This document shows positions 8,925 to 18,241 of a stretch of 64,000 bases of DNA, in pieces (the first letter of the stretch is position 1; every line of letters begins with the position of its first letter). A program made the translations under genes and the position numbers. Source of the DNA: Natrinema sp031626495 (lineage in GTDB: Archaea; Halobacteriota; Halobacteria; Halobacteriales; Natrialbaceae); contig NZ_JAMQOJ010000002.1 in the NCBI RefSeq assembly GCF_031626495.1, forward strand, positions 124,001 to 188,000, written 5' to 3'. The notes beneath the pieces are model-generated. The model saw only the letters and a program-made list of their open reading frames with translations. It had not been told where the DNA came from and searched no databases.

Positions 8925-10274
8925 ATGACGTCTCCACCGAACATCATCCTCGTCCATTCGCATGACCTCGGGCAGTACCTCGGCTGTTACGATGTTGATA
9001 TTGCAACACCGAACATTGATCGGTTGGCTGAGGAGGGTGCACGATTCCCGAATCACTTCACGGCCGCGCCGCAGTGTTCTCCAAGCCGTGGTAGCCTCTT
9101 CACTGGACTTTATCCGCACCGTCACGGACTTCTCGGATTAGCACACACAGAATGGGAACTCGATGTCGAGCGAACGCTACCGTATCGGCTCTCCGAGCGC
9201 GGCTATGAGACCCACCTGTTTGGACTTCAGCACATCTCCGAAACACCAGATGATCTCGGCTACGATGAAACGCATACAGCGGGATCACTCTCCCCAGATG
9301 TCTCCCCCGAAGTCCACTCGATTAACCGTGCAAGGGATGTCGCAGAGACGGTCGAGTCATACCTGAACGCGGACCTACAGTCGCCGTTCTTCGCGTCAGT
9401 CGGGTTTTTCGAGGCACACCGCCTCGAGATGGGAGAAGACGAAGAAGAAGGTGACGTACTCTACGGGTTTGGTGACCGCTACGACGGGGATGATCCAGAT
9501 AGTATCGAAGTTCCCTCGTTTCTCCCCGACAAGCCAGGTGTTCGCGAAGATCTGGCAGCGATGCGGGGGATGGTGTACGCTATCGATGACGCCGTAGGGA
9601 CAATCTTCGATGCCATCGAATCAGCTGGCCTTGATAACGAGACGCTTGTGATCTTTACCACGGAACACGGCATTGCTTTTCCGCGGGCAAAGGGGACGTG
9701 CTACGATCCTGGTATCCAAGGGTGCTTACTACTGTGGTGCCCCTCTCTGATCGACGCAGGAACGGTTCCAGAACACTTGGTGAGTAACGTCGATATTCTG
9801 CCGACTATCCTTGATCTCGTAACTGACGAAGTACCGGATCAAGTCGATGGCCATAGCCTCATGCCGATCTTTGATGCCGATATGATGTACTATCCTCGCG
9901 ACGAACTCTTTGCCGAAATCACATGGCATGACATGTATAATCCAATGCGTGCGGTCAGGACGGATCGGTTCAAGTACATTAGACGGTTCTGGCATCTCCC
10001 ACGGACGTTCCTTCCGAACGATGTCTATGCGAGTCTCGCCGGCCGTGAGGTCCGCGGCCGTTACGGTCGACCGTCGCGAGCATACGAAGAACTCTATGAT
10101 CTCAAATTAGACCCCTACGAACGGGAAAACGTGGCTGACGATGAGGCATACGCGCAGGTTCGCACGAAATTGCTGTCGAAGCTCAGTACGTGGATGCACG
10201 AGACGGACGATCCCCTACTCGATGGACCGATCGTCCCAGAAGACTACGACCGAATGTTCGATGGCATCACGTAA
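8925..10274 (+). CDS. Type I sulfatase
   Basis: 449 residues from ATG 8925 (MTSPPNIILVHSHDLGQYLG). The alkaline-phosphatase-like fold is shown by the N-terminal metal-binding strand, by TPNIDRLAEEGARFPNHFTA, and by CSPSR with Cys51 in the C-x-P-S-R context that is oxidised to formylglycine in type I sulfatases. TTEHG near residue 245 supplies later metal ligands. No signal peptide is present, so it is probably cytosolic. It should hydrolyse a sulfate ester; the substrate is unknown. No formylglycine-generating enzyme is seen in this window. It fits the sulfur content of the island, although a direct link is only inferred. Confidence 0.9.
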   Translation: MTSPPNIILVHSHDLGQYLGCYDVDIATPNIDRLAEEGARFPNHFTAAPQCSPSRGSLFTGLYPHRHGLLGLAHTEWELDVERTLPYRLSERGYETHLFGLQHISETPDDLGYDETHTAGSLSPDVSPEVHSINRARDVAETVESYLNADLQSPFFASVGFFEAHRLEMGEDEEEGDVLYGFGDRYDGDDPDSIEVPSFLPDKPGVREDLAAMRGMVYAIDDAVGTIFDAIESAGLDNETLVIFTTEHGIAFPRAKGTCYDPGIQGCLLLWCPSLIDAGTVPEHLVSNVDILPTILDLVTDEVPDQVDGHSLMPIFDADMMYYPRDELFAEITWHDMYNPMRAVRTDRFKYIRRFWHLPRTFLPNDVYASLAGREVRGRYGRPSRAYEELYDLKLDPYERENVADDEAYAQVRTKLLSKLSTWMHETDDPLLDGPIVPEDYDRMFDGIT

Positions 10275-10868
10275 TGTGTTGAGACATACGCAACGGCGTA
10301 TTCCCACGAGCACGTGTAGAAATCATAGAGTCACCGAATCATTCCAATATCGGATATGAATTTGCCCGCTGTCATCGGTCGACTCAGAGCGTGTCTCATC
10401 ACCGTTGCTGGCTGTTGGGCACTTTCGTTGGTCGTTAGCCCGTTGAGCGCCTCTGTGATAGCCGCCAACAACCCTGAATCTTTGTATTCACCCACGCCCC
10501 TCGTATCAGGCGAGGCGATACTTGGACTTCATCGGCTTGTACGGTTCTCGTGGATACGCAGATACGTTCCAATTTCGGTGAAGTCAACGGAGTGCTGTTC
10601 CGGTCAAATTCCCTGGCAGGTTCCTTCACCCAGATCTCAATTAATGATGCCGCCTAAGCGTCTTCTCGAGCGGGGTCAGTGTTGTATCGTTTCTCCCGCA
10701 ATTCACCCGCTCTCACTATATTCTCACTGTTCCTGTATAGTTACTCAATCGAAACTCTATAGCTGCTTAGATTGCTGCTGTAGAGTTACTCTTGTCCATA
10801 TGCGGTGTTCCTTCTAATAGTATTGTTTTCTTATAATATCTCCAGACGTTATTGATCGGGTCCCGAAA
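10275..10868. other. AT-richer stretch without a recognised gene
   Basis: About 590 bases with lower GC than its neighbours. One open frame of 153 codons (10356-10817, plus) begins with a hydrophobic stretch but is Cys- and Ser-rich afterwards and has no haloarchaeal acidic bias, so I do not call it. Another frame around 10540-10660 reads QIRSNFGEVNGVLFRSN and could be a remnant of a coding region I cannot identify. Confidence 0.35.
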
Positions 10869-11798
10869 TTAAGGGGTGCTAGCTGCCATCTGTTGTTGCT
10901 CGGACCCATTCTGTTCTCCAGCAAGGTACGTTGAAAGCTCTGTTAAATCAGATTTGTCGAATCCGAATCTGCCGATATCGTTGCGGTCGGCTACGTTTGT
11001 CAACTGTAGCGCACGCGCCTGATTGATACCTAGCGGGATCTGTGGAATCGGATCCAGCGCGTACAGTGTGATCGTTGCTATCAGCATCGGCACGGGAACG
11101 ATTTCCACTGATTTTCCGTCGGCCTTATACAGTAACCGAGTCACTTCGGCGAATGTCAGCACTTCTGGCCCCGCGAGTTCGTATACCTCGCCAACGTGAT
11201 CGTCACTTTCGACTCCGTCTGCAAACATTTTTACACAATCGCCGACCCATATCGGCTGAAATTTCGGCGTTTTGCCACCGTCGGGGAGGACTGTTATATA
11301 TGGTGTTGTATATTGCTTGATGAAAGTGAACGTCTCACTTCCCTCACCGAAAATGAATGACGGTCGAAAAATAATCCAATCGAGGTCTGAACACCGAACG
11401 ACCTCTTCACCAAGCCCTTGTGTTCGCCAATATGCAATCTCTCCGTTCGGATCTGCCCCCAGCGAACTCATTTCGATGAACTTAGTGACACCGTGTTCTT
11501 CAGCGGCTTCAACGGCATTGATAGAGCCGCCGATGCAAACGCTGTCGTGGCTGGTCTCTCGTGGTGGTTGGTGCAGTGGGGGGAGTGCCGCGAGATTTAC
11601 CACGACGTCTTTTCCTTCAAACGCACCCTCAATGGAGTCGTAGTCAGTGACGTCTCCTTGAGTCAACGTTACCTCGTCCGGTAAGACCGATGGATCCGGT
11701 GTTCGTGAGAGGGAAGTAACGTCATGACCACGATCGATAAGTTCTGAGCAAAGGTGCTGCCCAACGAATCCATCCCCGCCGGTGATGAGCACGTCCAT
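10869..11798 (-). CDS. NAD(P)-dependent epimerase, complex I NDUFA9-like (paralogue 1)
   Basis: 309 residues starting MDVLITGGDGFVGQHLCSEL, an atypical extended SDR with the GGxGFVG nucleotide-binding turn. RPSFIFGEGSETF and YxxxQGLGEE-type active-site surroundings place it with the NDUFA9-like/TMR SDRs of haloarchaea, which are thought to act on quinone- or nucleotide-linked substrates. A paralogue of almost the same sequence is at 53764-54690. The present copy uses more A/T at third positions. It stands upstream of no obvious operon partner. The C-terminal 20 residues are Gln/Ser-rich and variable. Substrate unknown. Confidence 0.85.
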   Translation of the reverse strand: MDVLITGGDGFVGQHLCSELIDRGHDVTSLSRTPDPSVLPDEVTLTQGDVTDYDSIEGAFEGKDVVVNLAALPPLHQPPRETSHDSVCIGGSINAVEAAEEHGVTKFIEMSSLGADPNGEIAYWRTQGLGEEVVRCSDLDWIIFRPSFIFGEGSETFTFIKQYTTPYITVLPDGGKTPKFQPIWVGDCVKMFADGVESDDHVGEVYELAGPEVLTFAEVTRLLYKADGKSVEIVPVPMLIATITLYALDPIPQIPLGINQARALQLTNVADRNDIGRFGFDKSDLTELSTYLAGEQNGSEQQQMAASTP

Positions 11799-11881
11799 GT
11801 ATTCAGTACGCAGAGGTCTTCTGTAAAAGCACAGCGCGCACCAGCCATTAGAGAGAGAGCAAATTAAAAGGAGACCGGCAC

Positions 11882-11980
11882 CTAGAACTGCTGTTGTTCG
11901 ACACCATCATCGGCGCCGATATACAGCTCATCAACCATTTTAACAAATAACCCGTGGTCCTGGGCACCAGTGATCAACGC
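11882..11980 (-). pseudogene. C-terminal remnant of ribose-5-phosphate isomerase A
   Basis: The minus-strand frame ending at 11882 reads AQDHGLFVKMVDELYIGADDGVEQ before a stop; this resembles the end of RpiA (HGLFxxMAD-type strand, then VYVGxDDGV). No start and no catalytic part are present. It lies downstream of 6-phosphogluconate dehydrogenase on the same strand, so the locus probably once held two pentose phosphate genes. Confidence 0.5.
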
Positions 11981-11983
11981 CAA

Positions 11984-12118
11984 TTAGACGGTACGATCTT
12001 CTGGATGTTCGAGTGAGCCGAAATCGCTGATCTTGGGCCGTCTCGATGCTGCTGCTTCGTCATTTTCCCAACTGGAGGATGTACGACTGTCCTCGGGACA
12101 TTCGAATTCTTTTGCCAT
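11984..12118 (-). CDS. Small acidic protein of unknown function, 44 residues
   Basis: ATG 12118 (MAKEFECPEDSRTSSSWE) starts 10 bases after the stop of 6-phosphogluconate dehydrogenase. A GAGG ribosome-binding motif sits about 7 bases before it. Composition is acidic and Ser-rich, as expected for a haloarchaeal protein. I recognise no family. The tight spacing and ribosome-binding site argue for translation in one operon; the length argues for caution. Confidence 0.4.
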   Translation of the reverse strand: MAKEFECPEDSRTSSSWENDEAAASRRPKISDFGSLEHPEDRTV

Positions 12119-12128
12119 TGATTTTCCT

Positions 12129-13121
12129 CTAGCGGGTGTTTCCGTCGTCAACTTCCTCTTCGAGTTGCATTCTCGATCGATTTTCGACTCGGCTCGTCCG
12201 CCGTTCCTCGGCGATGCTTTCGTCACTCCCGAATGGATGATCGCCAAAACCATGTCGCATGAGCGCGATGGCCCGATACGCATTGTCCTGTCCTTCTCGA
12301 GATTTGAAGAGTTCCATTACCGATTGGGAGATCACGGGAATCGGCGTTTCGCTCTTGATCGCCTCTTGAACGAGCCAATTGACCTCCCCAGTATCTTCTA
12401 CGTAGTTCGGAATGTCCTTGAACTCCTGTTCACGGAGTTGTTGCTCCATCAATTCGACCAGCCAGCCACGAATGACGGACCCATTCGACCAGTTGTGGAA
12501 GACCTCGTCCAACTCAATCTCGAAGTCACTGTCTTCCAGCAGTTCGACGCCCTCGCCGATCGCCTGAAGCATCCCGAACTCAATGCCGTTGTGGACTAAT
12601 TTCACGAAGTGACCGCTTCCGGACGCACCGGTATGGACGTATCCGCCGTCAACGGAGAGTTCCTCTAAAATCGGCTCGGCGATCTCAACGCCTTCCTTGT
12701 CGCCGCCAACCATGAAACAAGCTCCGTGTCGCGCACCTTCCGACCCACCGCTCGTACCACAGTCGAGGAAGTGAATGCCTTGCCCATCTAGTTCTGCTGC
12801 GCGCCTTATCGAGTCCCTGAAAAAGGAATTCCCCCCGTCCATGACTACATCACCGTCGTCCAGTCGTGGCCCGAGTTCATCGGGAACTGCATCGACTATG
12901 TCACCAGCCGGAACCGACACGTAGATCACTCGCGGTTGAGCAAGTTCGTTAACGAATGCGTCGTACTCTTCCACGAGTTCGACTCCCTTCTCTCGTAGCT
13001 CCGGTTTGTCGCGCGAGTGTTTCTTCCCAACTATACGGATTCCGTTTTTAACAGCCTGTTTTGACAGGTTTCCGCCAATCGTTCCAAGTCCGATTACACC
13101 CATCTCGGTGTTAGATGTCAT
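12129..13121 (-). CDS. gndA: 6-phosphogluconate dehydrogenase, decarboxylating (short archaeal type)
   Basis: 330 residues from MTSNTEMGVIGLGTIGGNLS, with the GxGxxG dinucleotide turn. DCGTSGGSEGARHGACFMVG, FVKLVHNGIEFGMLQAIGEG and the C-terminal GFGDHPFG match the short 6PGDH of haloarchaea (about 300 residues). This enzyme converts 6-phosphogluconate to ribulose 5-phosphate and CO2 in the archaeal oxidative pentose phosphate pathway, probably with NAD+ by analogy with the Haloferax enzyme. The last 30 residues are an acidic extension. Downstream lie a 44-residue ORF and a rpiA remnant. Confidence 0.9.
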   Translation of the reverse strand: MTSNTEMGVIGLGTIGGNLSKQAVKNGIRIVGKKHSRDKPELREKGVELVEEYDAFVNELAQPRVIYVSVPAGDIVDAVPDELGPRLDDGDVVMDGGNSFFRDSIRRAAELDGQGIHFLDCGTSGGSEGARHGACFMVGGDKEGVEIAEPILEELSVDGGYVHTGASGSGHFVKLVHNGIEFGMLQAIGEGVELLEDSDFEIELDEVFHNWSNGSVIRGWLVELMEQQLREQEFKDIPNYVEDTGEVNWLVQEAIKSETPIPVISQSVMELFKSREGQDNAYRAIALMRHGFGDHPFGSDESIAEERRTSRVENRSRMQLEEEVDDGNTR

Positions 13122-13177
13122 AGAAAACTCCTCATAGCAACACGAGAAGTGCGATATTATAGTCCAAGCCAGAGAAT

Positions 13178-13549
13178 TCAGCCGGTTAGTCCGCGGTACT
13201 TAGAGATATAGTGGTATATCGTTTCACGAAGCCGTGGGTAGTACGGAAGGCGGCGAGCGACTGTAAACAGCGGATCGAGAACTGGATACATCTGGACGAG
13301 CGTTTCCTCCATAGCTCGTCCGCAGAAATACACTTCGTCGTCGGTAAGCAGGTGTGCACAGGCTTCGTAGCATGGTGGAAGACGAGCCCGTTGTGTGGGA
13401 GTCAACTCCGAAAAGCCGACAGATTCAACGTTACTGTGTCGGACGGCCAACGCAGCCGCCAACGTGCAGAAATTACACGTGTCATCGTATACTAACAGTG
13501 GAGGGGGCGACTGCGTAGACGAGAGACTAGATGCGATTCGTTGAAACAT
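13178..13549 (-). CDS. DCC-family thiol-disulfide oxidoreductase (DUF393)
   Basis: 123 residues. The diagnostic DxxCxxC appears as LLVYDDTCNFCTLAAALAV at about residues 18-36, followed by the family's typical Y-F-C-G-R-A stretch and a C-terminal LPYYPRLRETIYHYISKYR. These proteins have a thioredoxin-like fold and are inferred to exchange disulfides. The motif is complete. It is a single gene between 6-phosphogluconate dehydrogenase and a long non-coding stretch. Confidence 0.85.
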   Translation of the reverse strand: MFQRIASSLSSTQSPPPLLVYDDTCNFCTLAAALAVRHSNVESVGFSELTPTQRARLPPCYEACAHLLTDDEVYFCGRAMEETLVQMYPVLDPLFTVARRLPYYPRLRETIYHYISKYRGLTG

Positions 13550-14076
13550 ACGTCTCTTTCAACAGGCATCATGATGAGGCCATTGCTGGCTCACGTCACG
13601 TCGATCGACTTCACCACGCAGTGTCCTTCGAGTGTTTCTTATATCGCAGTTGCTAGTTTTCCGTACACGAACGTGGCCGAGAGCCGGAACCGCCAGTAAA
13701 CCATGATGGGCTAAACGGTTGTTGCAGAGGAGCTAAATGGACACGCGGATTTCTCAGAAGTAGTCTGCGACCTCGGCCTCACCGATCCACCTCAGAGAGG
13801 ATATCTGGGATTACTGCGACTCACTGATTGTCCATCGTTCACTCACTATTGAGCCACAGGTTTGATTATAAGAAGGTCTAACCTCACCGTTTTCCCGCTC
13901 GTCACATGGTTCTGGATAACAAAGTGGGTTCTCATCGTAGCGATGAGATGCGATGGCGATTTCCCGTGCCGAGTTGTCGCGCGATACAACACCGTTGAGA
14001 TTCGTCGGTAGAGCGATCACTGTACGTAGAGCACCGACTGACAACGCGATCACGAGACGACCGCATACAACAGACA
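13550..14076. other. Non-coding stretch upstream of the SPW protein
   Basis: About 530 bases. No open frame has a recognisable domain or haloarchaeal composition. GGATAACAAA at 13913-13922 also occurs at 4386-4395 ahead of the copper-storage-like gene, but this short match may be chance. Confidence 0.35.
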
Positions 14077-14454
14077 ATGAGTACGACAACGAAATGGCTC
14101 GCAGGAATTAACAGCCTGCTTGGCCTCTGGTTGATCGTAGCACCGTTTATACTTGAGGCGCCGACAGGGGACCTCTGGAACGATGTGATCATCGGTAGCT
14201 CGATCGTCGTTATTGGCGCTTACAACTATTACAGGGCGACGAACCAGCAGTCAGTGAGTACTGGCGGAGCCACACTCAACGTGTTGCTCGGCCTCTGGCT
14301 CATCATCGCCCCGTTCGTCTTCGGGGTCGGTGGTGCATTACTGTGGAGCGATGTCATCGTCGGCGTCTCCGTTGCGAGCCTCGCTGCTTACAACGCGTAC
14401 GCCGCCGGTAGTTCAGAACGAGAACGAACGGCCGCTGAGAGTAGTCAACTGTAG
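14077..14454 (+). CDS. SPW-repeat membrane protein
   Basis: 125 residues with four hydrophobic helices arranged as two repeats. Each repeat has LLGLWLIVAPFI or LLGLWLIIAPFV, then a short loop and a DVIxGxxxxxxAAYN helix, which is the SPW repeat pattern. The C-terminal tail is charged. The function of SPW-repeat proteins is unknown. The same repeat unit brackets the VKOR-like domain in the protein encoded at 7075. Confidence 0.85.
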   Translation: MSTTTKWLAGINSLLGLWLIVAPFILEAPTGDLWNDVIIGSSIVVIGAYNYYRATNQQSVSTGGATLNVLLGLWLIIAPFVFGVGGALLWSDVIVGVSVASLAAYNAYAAGSSERERTAAESSQL

Positions 14455-15310
14455 TCCTCCACAGAAACACAATTAGATACTATTTATAATATCAGATTAG
14501 TGTGGACGTATAATCGAGACCTCGTTATCCCCAATAGACGGTCCTCAAGAACAATCGAGCCTTTTGATAGGAAGAACGTCGGGTTCAGTCTGCAGACGGT
14601 GACTTCCGCTGCAGGTGTTTCTCAAACGATCTCAGAGCTATGATGGAACGAGCGTGGCGGAACGATTCGCAGAGTCGATCCGAAGGAGCTGTGTTCCATC
14701 ATCGCTCCCCTCCGTCGGATTGTACATCGTTTGGATGGCCTGTCCGGTCCAGAAGGTGTAGTAATGATGCGAAGTTCTCGATTCAAACGAGTACACCGTC
14801 AGGCGAGAGGACACCTATCCCAACCACGGCCCTCAGAAAGTCAGGGTGTCAACGCCACAGTTTACACAGACTGACGCGATAGAGCCCAGAAGCATCCCAG
14901 ATAGATCAGTGAGACTGGAGAAGCCGATGGGGCGCAGTTATGAGCCGCATTGGCAACCGTGATGGCCGTAAGCCGGGTATAGAGGTCGATGACCGAGAAT
15001 GCTGTCCAGCCGTCGACTTGGCATGACACCGTATTCGAGATGCCGATGTGCTCGAGTCCATCTTCTCCGGACGCCACTCGAGCCCATTCTCGAACGGAAG
15101 CGGCCGTTAGCCGGCGATGATATTGTGTTGTATTGGAATTCAGGTACCATTCTTATTTCGCGCAACCATGTTAGATTCCCCAGTGCCAGTATCCAGTTCC
15201 GCCGAGTTCAACAGGAACCATCGCTCGCAACTCGTCGATATCCGTTCGCTCGGAATTCCCTCGAACACGCGCATCGTCAGTCGAGTTACGCTTTCGGGAG
15301 GGAGTGGGCC
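14455..15310. other. Long stretch without a recognised gene
   Basis: About 855 bases. Short frames exist on both strands (up to 80 codons before 15000), none with a domain. One plus-strand frame around 14690-14850 has a plausible acidic-basic mix (PLRRIVHRLDGLSGPEG) but no start and several stops. I read this as decayed sequence. The promoter of the YeeE gene must lie at its right end. Confidence 0.35.
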
Positions 15311-15820
15311 GTGATCGCGGTATCACCCGCGATAATGTCCGCGCTCTCGATAGCGGCCAACCCGTTTCCCCGGGGAATCGATCACTATCTCATCGGCGGT
15401 CTGTTCGTCGGCCTCGGCATTACCGTCATCTACCTGGGAACGGGAATTCTCGCCGGAAACAGCACGTTTTTGGAGACGACGCTGTCGTACGTCTCCGACC
15501 TCCCGCGGTTCCAGCGCGAGAAGTACGTCGCGTCTCGCGACTGGCGGGTCGTCTTCGCAGTCAGTATCGTCGCCGGCGCGGCCGTCTACGAGTTCGGGTT
15601 CACCGCCGGCGCCTTCGTCACCGAGGTGCAGTGGTGGCGGTTGCTCGGCGGAGGAATCCTCGTCGGGATCGGCACCCGAATCGGGAAGGGGTGTACGTCT
15701 GGACACGGTGTCTCCGGCATCGCGTCGCTGTCCCGAACGTCGATCGTGAACGTAGCGCTGTTCATCGGCGTCGCCGTCGCGATAGCACTCATCGTCGCCG
15801 CGCTGGGGGTGACTCCCTGA
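15311..15820 (+). CDS. YeeE/YedE family sulfur transporter subunit (first half)
   Basis: 169 residues from GTG 15311, chosen because GGGAGGGAG lies 7 bases upstream; an in-frame ATG at 15335 is the alternative. Membrane helices hold the conserved GGxxIGxGxRxGxGCTSGHGVSGIASLS motif with the key Cys, as in YeeE/YedE (DUF395) permeases such as TsuA and PmpA, which move thiosulfate or other sulfane-sulfur compounds. It overlaps the next gene (TGATG), and the two together equal one full-length transporter. The ETHE1-like gene follows, giving a sulfur import and oxidation unit. Confidence 0.85.
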   Translation: MIAVSPAIMSALSIAANPFPRGIDHYLIGGLFVGLGITVIYLGTGILAGNSTFLETTLSYVSDLPRFQREKYVASRDWRVVFAVSIVAGAAVYEFGFTAGAFVTEVQWWRLLGGGILVGIGTRIGKGCTSGHGVSGIASLSRTSIVNVALFIGVAVAIALIVAALGVTP

Positions 15821-16287
15821 TGAGTGACGACGGCCGCGGGCCGCTATTCATGGCCCTCGTCGTCGCCGGCGGACTCTTGCACGGGTTTGGGCTGGCGTAT
15901 AGTCGGATGGCCCGCCCCGAAATCGTACTGGACTTCCTCCAACTCGAGGACTTCGGACTGCTCTTCGTAATGGGCGGTGCGGCCCTCGTAACGGGCCTCG
16001 CCATTCGGTTGGGAACGCGAGTCCTCGAAACGGCGCCGCTGACGGGAACGCGCTATACCGGCCGTGAGAAAGGGTTCGATAGGAACGTCGTCATCGGTGG
16101 CGTCGTCTTCGGTGCGGGCTGGGGACTCTCGGGCGTCTGTCCGGGGGCCGGCTATGCGAGCCTGGGAATCGGCAACTACCGGATCCTTTGGGCCGTCGGC
16201 GGGATGTTCATCGGTGCCTATGTTCAGGGTCTCTGGCGTGCACACCGACGGTCGACGAGCCGTGAGACGGCGACCACCGGAGATTGA
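15820..16287 (+). CDS. YeeE/YedE family sulfur transporter subunit (second half)
   Basis: 155 residues from ATG 15820, overlapping the previous stop by one base. Membrane segments at about 8-28, 45-68, 92-112 and 118-138. GWGLSGVCPGAGYASLG carries the conserved Cys-containing glycine loop that pairs with the GCTSGHG loop of the first half. In YeeE/YedE proteins these two cysteine loops relay sulfur through the membrane. The split into two half-length genes is common in archaea and in the PmpA/PmpB arrangement. Confidence 0.85.
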   Translation: MSDDGRGPLFMALVVAGGLLHGFGLAYSRMARPEIVLDFLQLEDFGLLFVMGGAALVTGLAIRLGTRVLETAPLTGTRYTGREKGFDRNVVIGGVVFGAGWGLSGVCPGAGYASLGIGNYRILWAVGGMFIGAYVQGLWRAHRRSTSRETATTGD

Positions 16288-16568
16288 GAACGGGCTCAAG
16301 GGGAAGACGAACCCCTGATTTCCTTCGAGACGGTCGTTCCGGCCGACGGTATCGTCGACTACCTCGAGGACCATTCGCCGACCGAATACGAGGAGACGGA
16401 ACACGTTCGGACTCCCGACGACGGCGGGAGAGTACTGCGAATCGCGGCCAACTCCGACCGAGACCCTTCCCTCGGATCGATCGTAGTCGTATCGATGGCC
16501 GTGGACGCTCATGCAGGGACGAGAACTATCCGTGGCCTCGCGTCAGATAGTATTGTAGGGTAAATTCA
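16288..16568. other. Spacer holding an acidic open frame without a start
   Basis: In the same frame as the transporter stop, codons run open from about 16290 to 16563 and give an acidic, coding-like peptide containing ADGIVDYLEDHSPTEYEETE, but no ATG, GTG or TTG begins it. It could be the C-terminal remnant of an unidentified haloarchaeal protein. A promoter for the next gene should lie near 16530-16565. Confidence 0.35.
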
Positions 16569-17717
16569 ATGGTAAACCAGATTTCTCCCGAGCGACTCGC
16601 GGAGATGATCGATTCGAACGAGGCGTTCACGCTCGTCGATACGCGGCCCGAGGACAGTTACGAGGGGTGGCGGATTCACGGTGCCGAGAACGTCCCGTTC
16701 GGCCCCGACGACGAGATCACAGACGCGAAACTCGAGCGTGTCGAGGAGGCCAGAGATGGCGATTCGGTCGTTGCGATCTGTGGGAAAGGGCTCACGTCGA
16801 CGCCGTTCAGCTTCGAACTCGAGCAGCACGACTACGACGACGTGGCCGTCGTAAAAGGCGGCATGGAGGACTGGAGTAAAGTCTACGAGGTCGTCCCCGT
16901 CGAGACCGAAAGCGACGACCTCGTCGTCGTCCAGTTGCAGCGGCGGGCGAAGGGCTGTCTCGGCTACGTCGTCGGCTCGAAATCCGCCGAATCGGCGGTC
17001 GTCGTCGATGCGACCCGGCAGACGGACCAGTTCAAGATCGTCGCCGAGGAGGCCGGACTCACGATCGAGCGCGTCCTCGATACCCACGTCCACGCCGACC
17101 ACATCTCGGGCGGACCGAAGCTCGCGGACGAACTCGACGTACCGTACCACCTCGGGGAACACGCGAGCGACCGGGACGTTGAGTACGACTACGAACCGCT
17201 CGCCGACGGTGAGAGGATCGAACTCGGCGGGATCGAGATCGAAGCGCTCCACACGCCAGGGCACACGACCGAGATGGTTAACTACCTCGTCGACGGCGAG
17301 GCGCTGCTGACAGGCGATACGCTGTTCGTCGAGTCCGTCGGTCGGACGGAGCTTCAGTTCGGTGACGAAGACGCAGAGAGCGGCGCCGAACTGCTGTACG
17401 AATCGATCCACGACACCATCCTCGAATTGCCGGATGAGACGCGGATCCTCCCGGGACACGTCTCGGTCACGGAGGACAACCGATATGAGGTCGGCTCGCC
17501 CGGCGACCTGATCGGCGCTCGATTAGGCGAGCTCCGCGACGAGCTCGACCTACTCGGCCTAGACGAAGACGAGTTCGTGGAACGATTGGTCGAGAACGCG
17601 CCGGAGAAACCGCCGAACTACGAGCGCGTAATCGAGATCAACACCGGATCGGAGTCACCAGAGGACGAGTCCGAAGCGACGGAACTCGAGCTGGGGCCGA
17701 ACAACTGCGCGGCCTAA
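16569..17717 (+). CDS. Rhodanese-metallo-beta-lactamase fusion, persulfide dioxygenase-like
   Basis: 382 residues. Residues 1-110 are a rhodanese domain (FTLVDTRPEDSYEGWRIHGA). Its active-site loop reads ICGKGLTSTPF, with Cys75. Residues 115-330 are a metallo-beta-lactamase fold with the metal motif THVHADH at about 177-183, HTPGHTTEMVNYLV, and TGDTLFVESVGRTEL, as in ETHE1 persulfide dioxygenases. The C-terminal 45 residues are an acidic tail ending in CAA. By family it oxidises glutathione-like persulfides to sulfite and moves sulfane sulfur. With the YeeE/YedE pair upstream, it likely deals with imported sulfane sulfur. Sulfite produced could leave through a TauE protein. Confidence 0.85.
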   Translation: MVNQISPERLAEMIDSNEAFTLVDTRPEDSYEGWRIHGAENVPFGPDDEITDAKLERVEEARDGDSVVAICGKGLTSTPFSFELEQHDYDDVAVVKGGMEDWSKVYEVVPVETESDDLVVVQLQRRAKGCLGYVVGSKSAESAVVVDATRQTDQFKIVAEEAGLTIERVLDTHVHADHISGGPKLADELDVPYHLGEHASDRDVEYDYEPLADGERIELGGIEIEALHTPGHTTEMVNYLVDGEALLTGDTLFVESVGRTELQFGDEDAESGAELLYESIHDTILELPDETRILPGHVSVTEDNRYEVGSPGDLIGARLGELRDELDLLGLDEDEFVERLVENAPEKPPNYERVIEINTGSESPEDESEATELELGPNNCAA

Positions 17718-18241
17718 CTTCCTTCCGCTACACCGAATCGCCGAAAGACTCTGATCGGACCGTCACGCAATCCGATCTATTCTGCGGAACTATATCTAGC
17801 CTACACCGAATGAAGACGTCGGTGTCTACGACGTAGATAACCGTCGCGTATCCCTGTTGGTGTACTCACGGACAATATCTCGAGCGATTCCAGCGCTTTG
17901 AGGTTGATTTCCGTACGTACAGTCATTATCGGACTTCGTCGTCTCCGCTATCGGTGGTTTCAATCGTCACCCCAGTCATCAACGTACAGACGACTTCCAG
18001 CCTTTTGGACGATGTGACCTCTGGTATGGGAGGTTCAAATCGCGCTGGCCAACACGGATTGCCGACTGACTGAGCGATGTCAGTCTCATATCGGCAGCTC
18101 TCGTTGGAGGCTCACGCCAGACCTTCGCCGGTGGACAAACTCCGAGCGAACAGATATTTTTCGAACTCAATCACGCGTTCTACTAAATATGATCGCGTTT
18201 GCGCGTTCTGGATTCCTCCTCTACGTCTACCGACGTGGACT
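17718..18241. other. Non-coding stretch downstream of the ETHE1-like gene
   Basis: About 520 bases between the sulfur unit and copper cassette A. I find no frame with a recognisable domain and no repeat. Confidence 0.35.

Noticed and set aside
10356..10817. Open frame of 153 codons with a hydrophobic start
   Set aside because: Only the first 30 residues look like a signal; the rest is Cys/Ser/Arg-rich and unlike haloarchaeal proteins.
16566..17459. Minus-strand open frame of 297 codons
   Set aside because: Antisense of the rhodanese-lactamase gene, whose motifs are clear on the plus strand.
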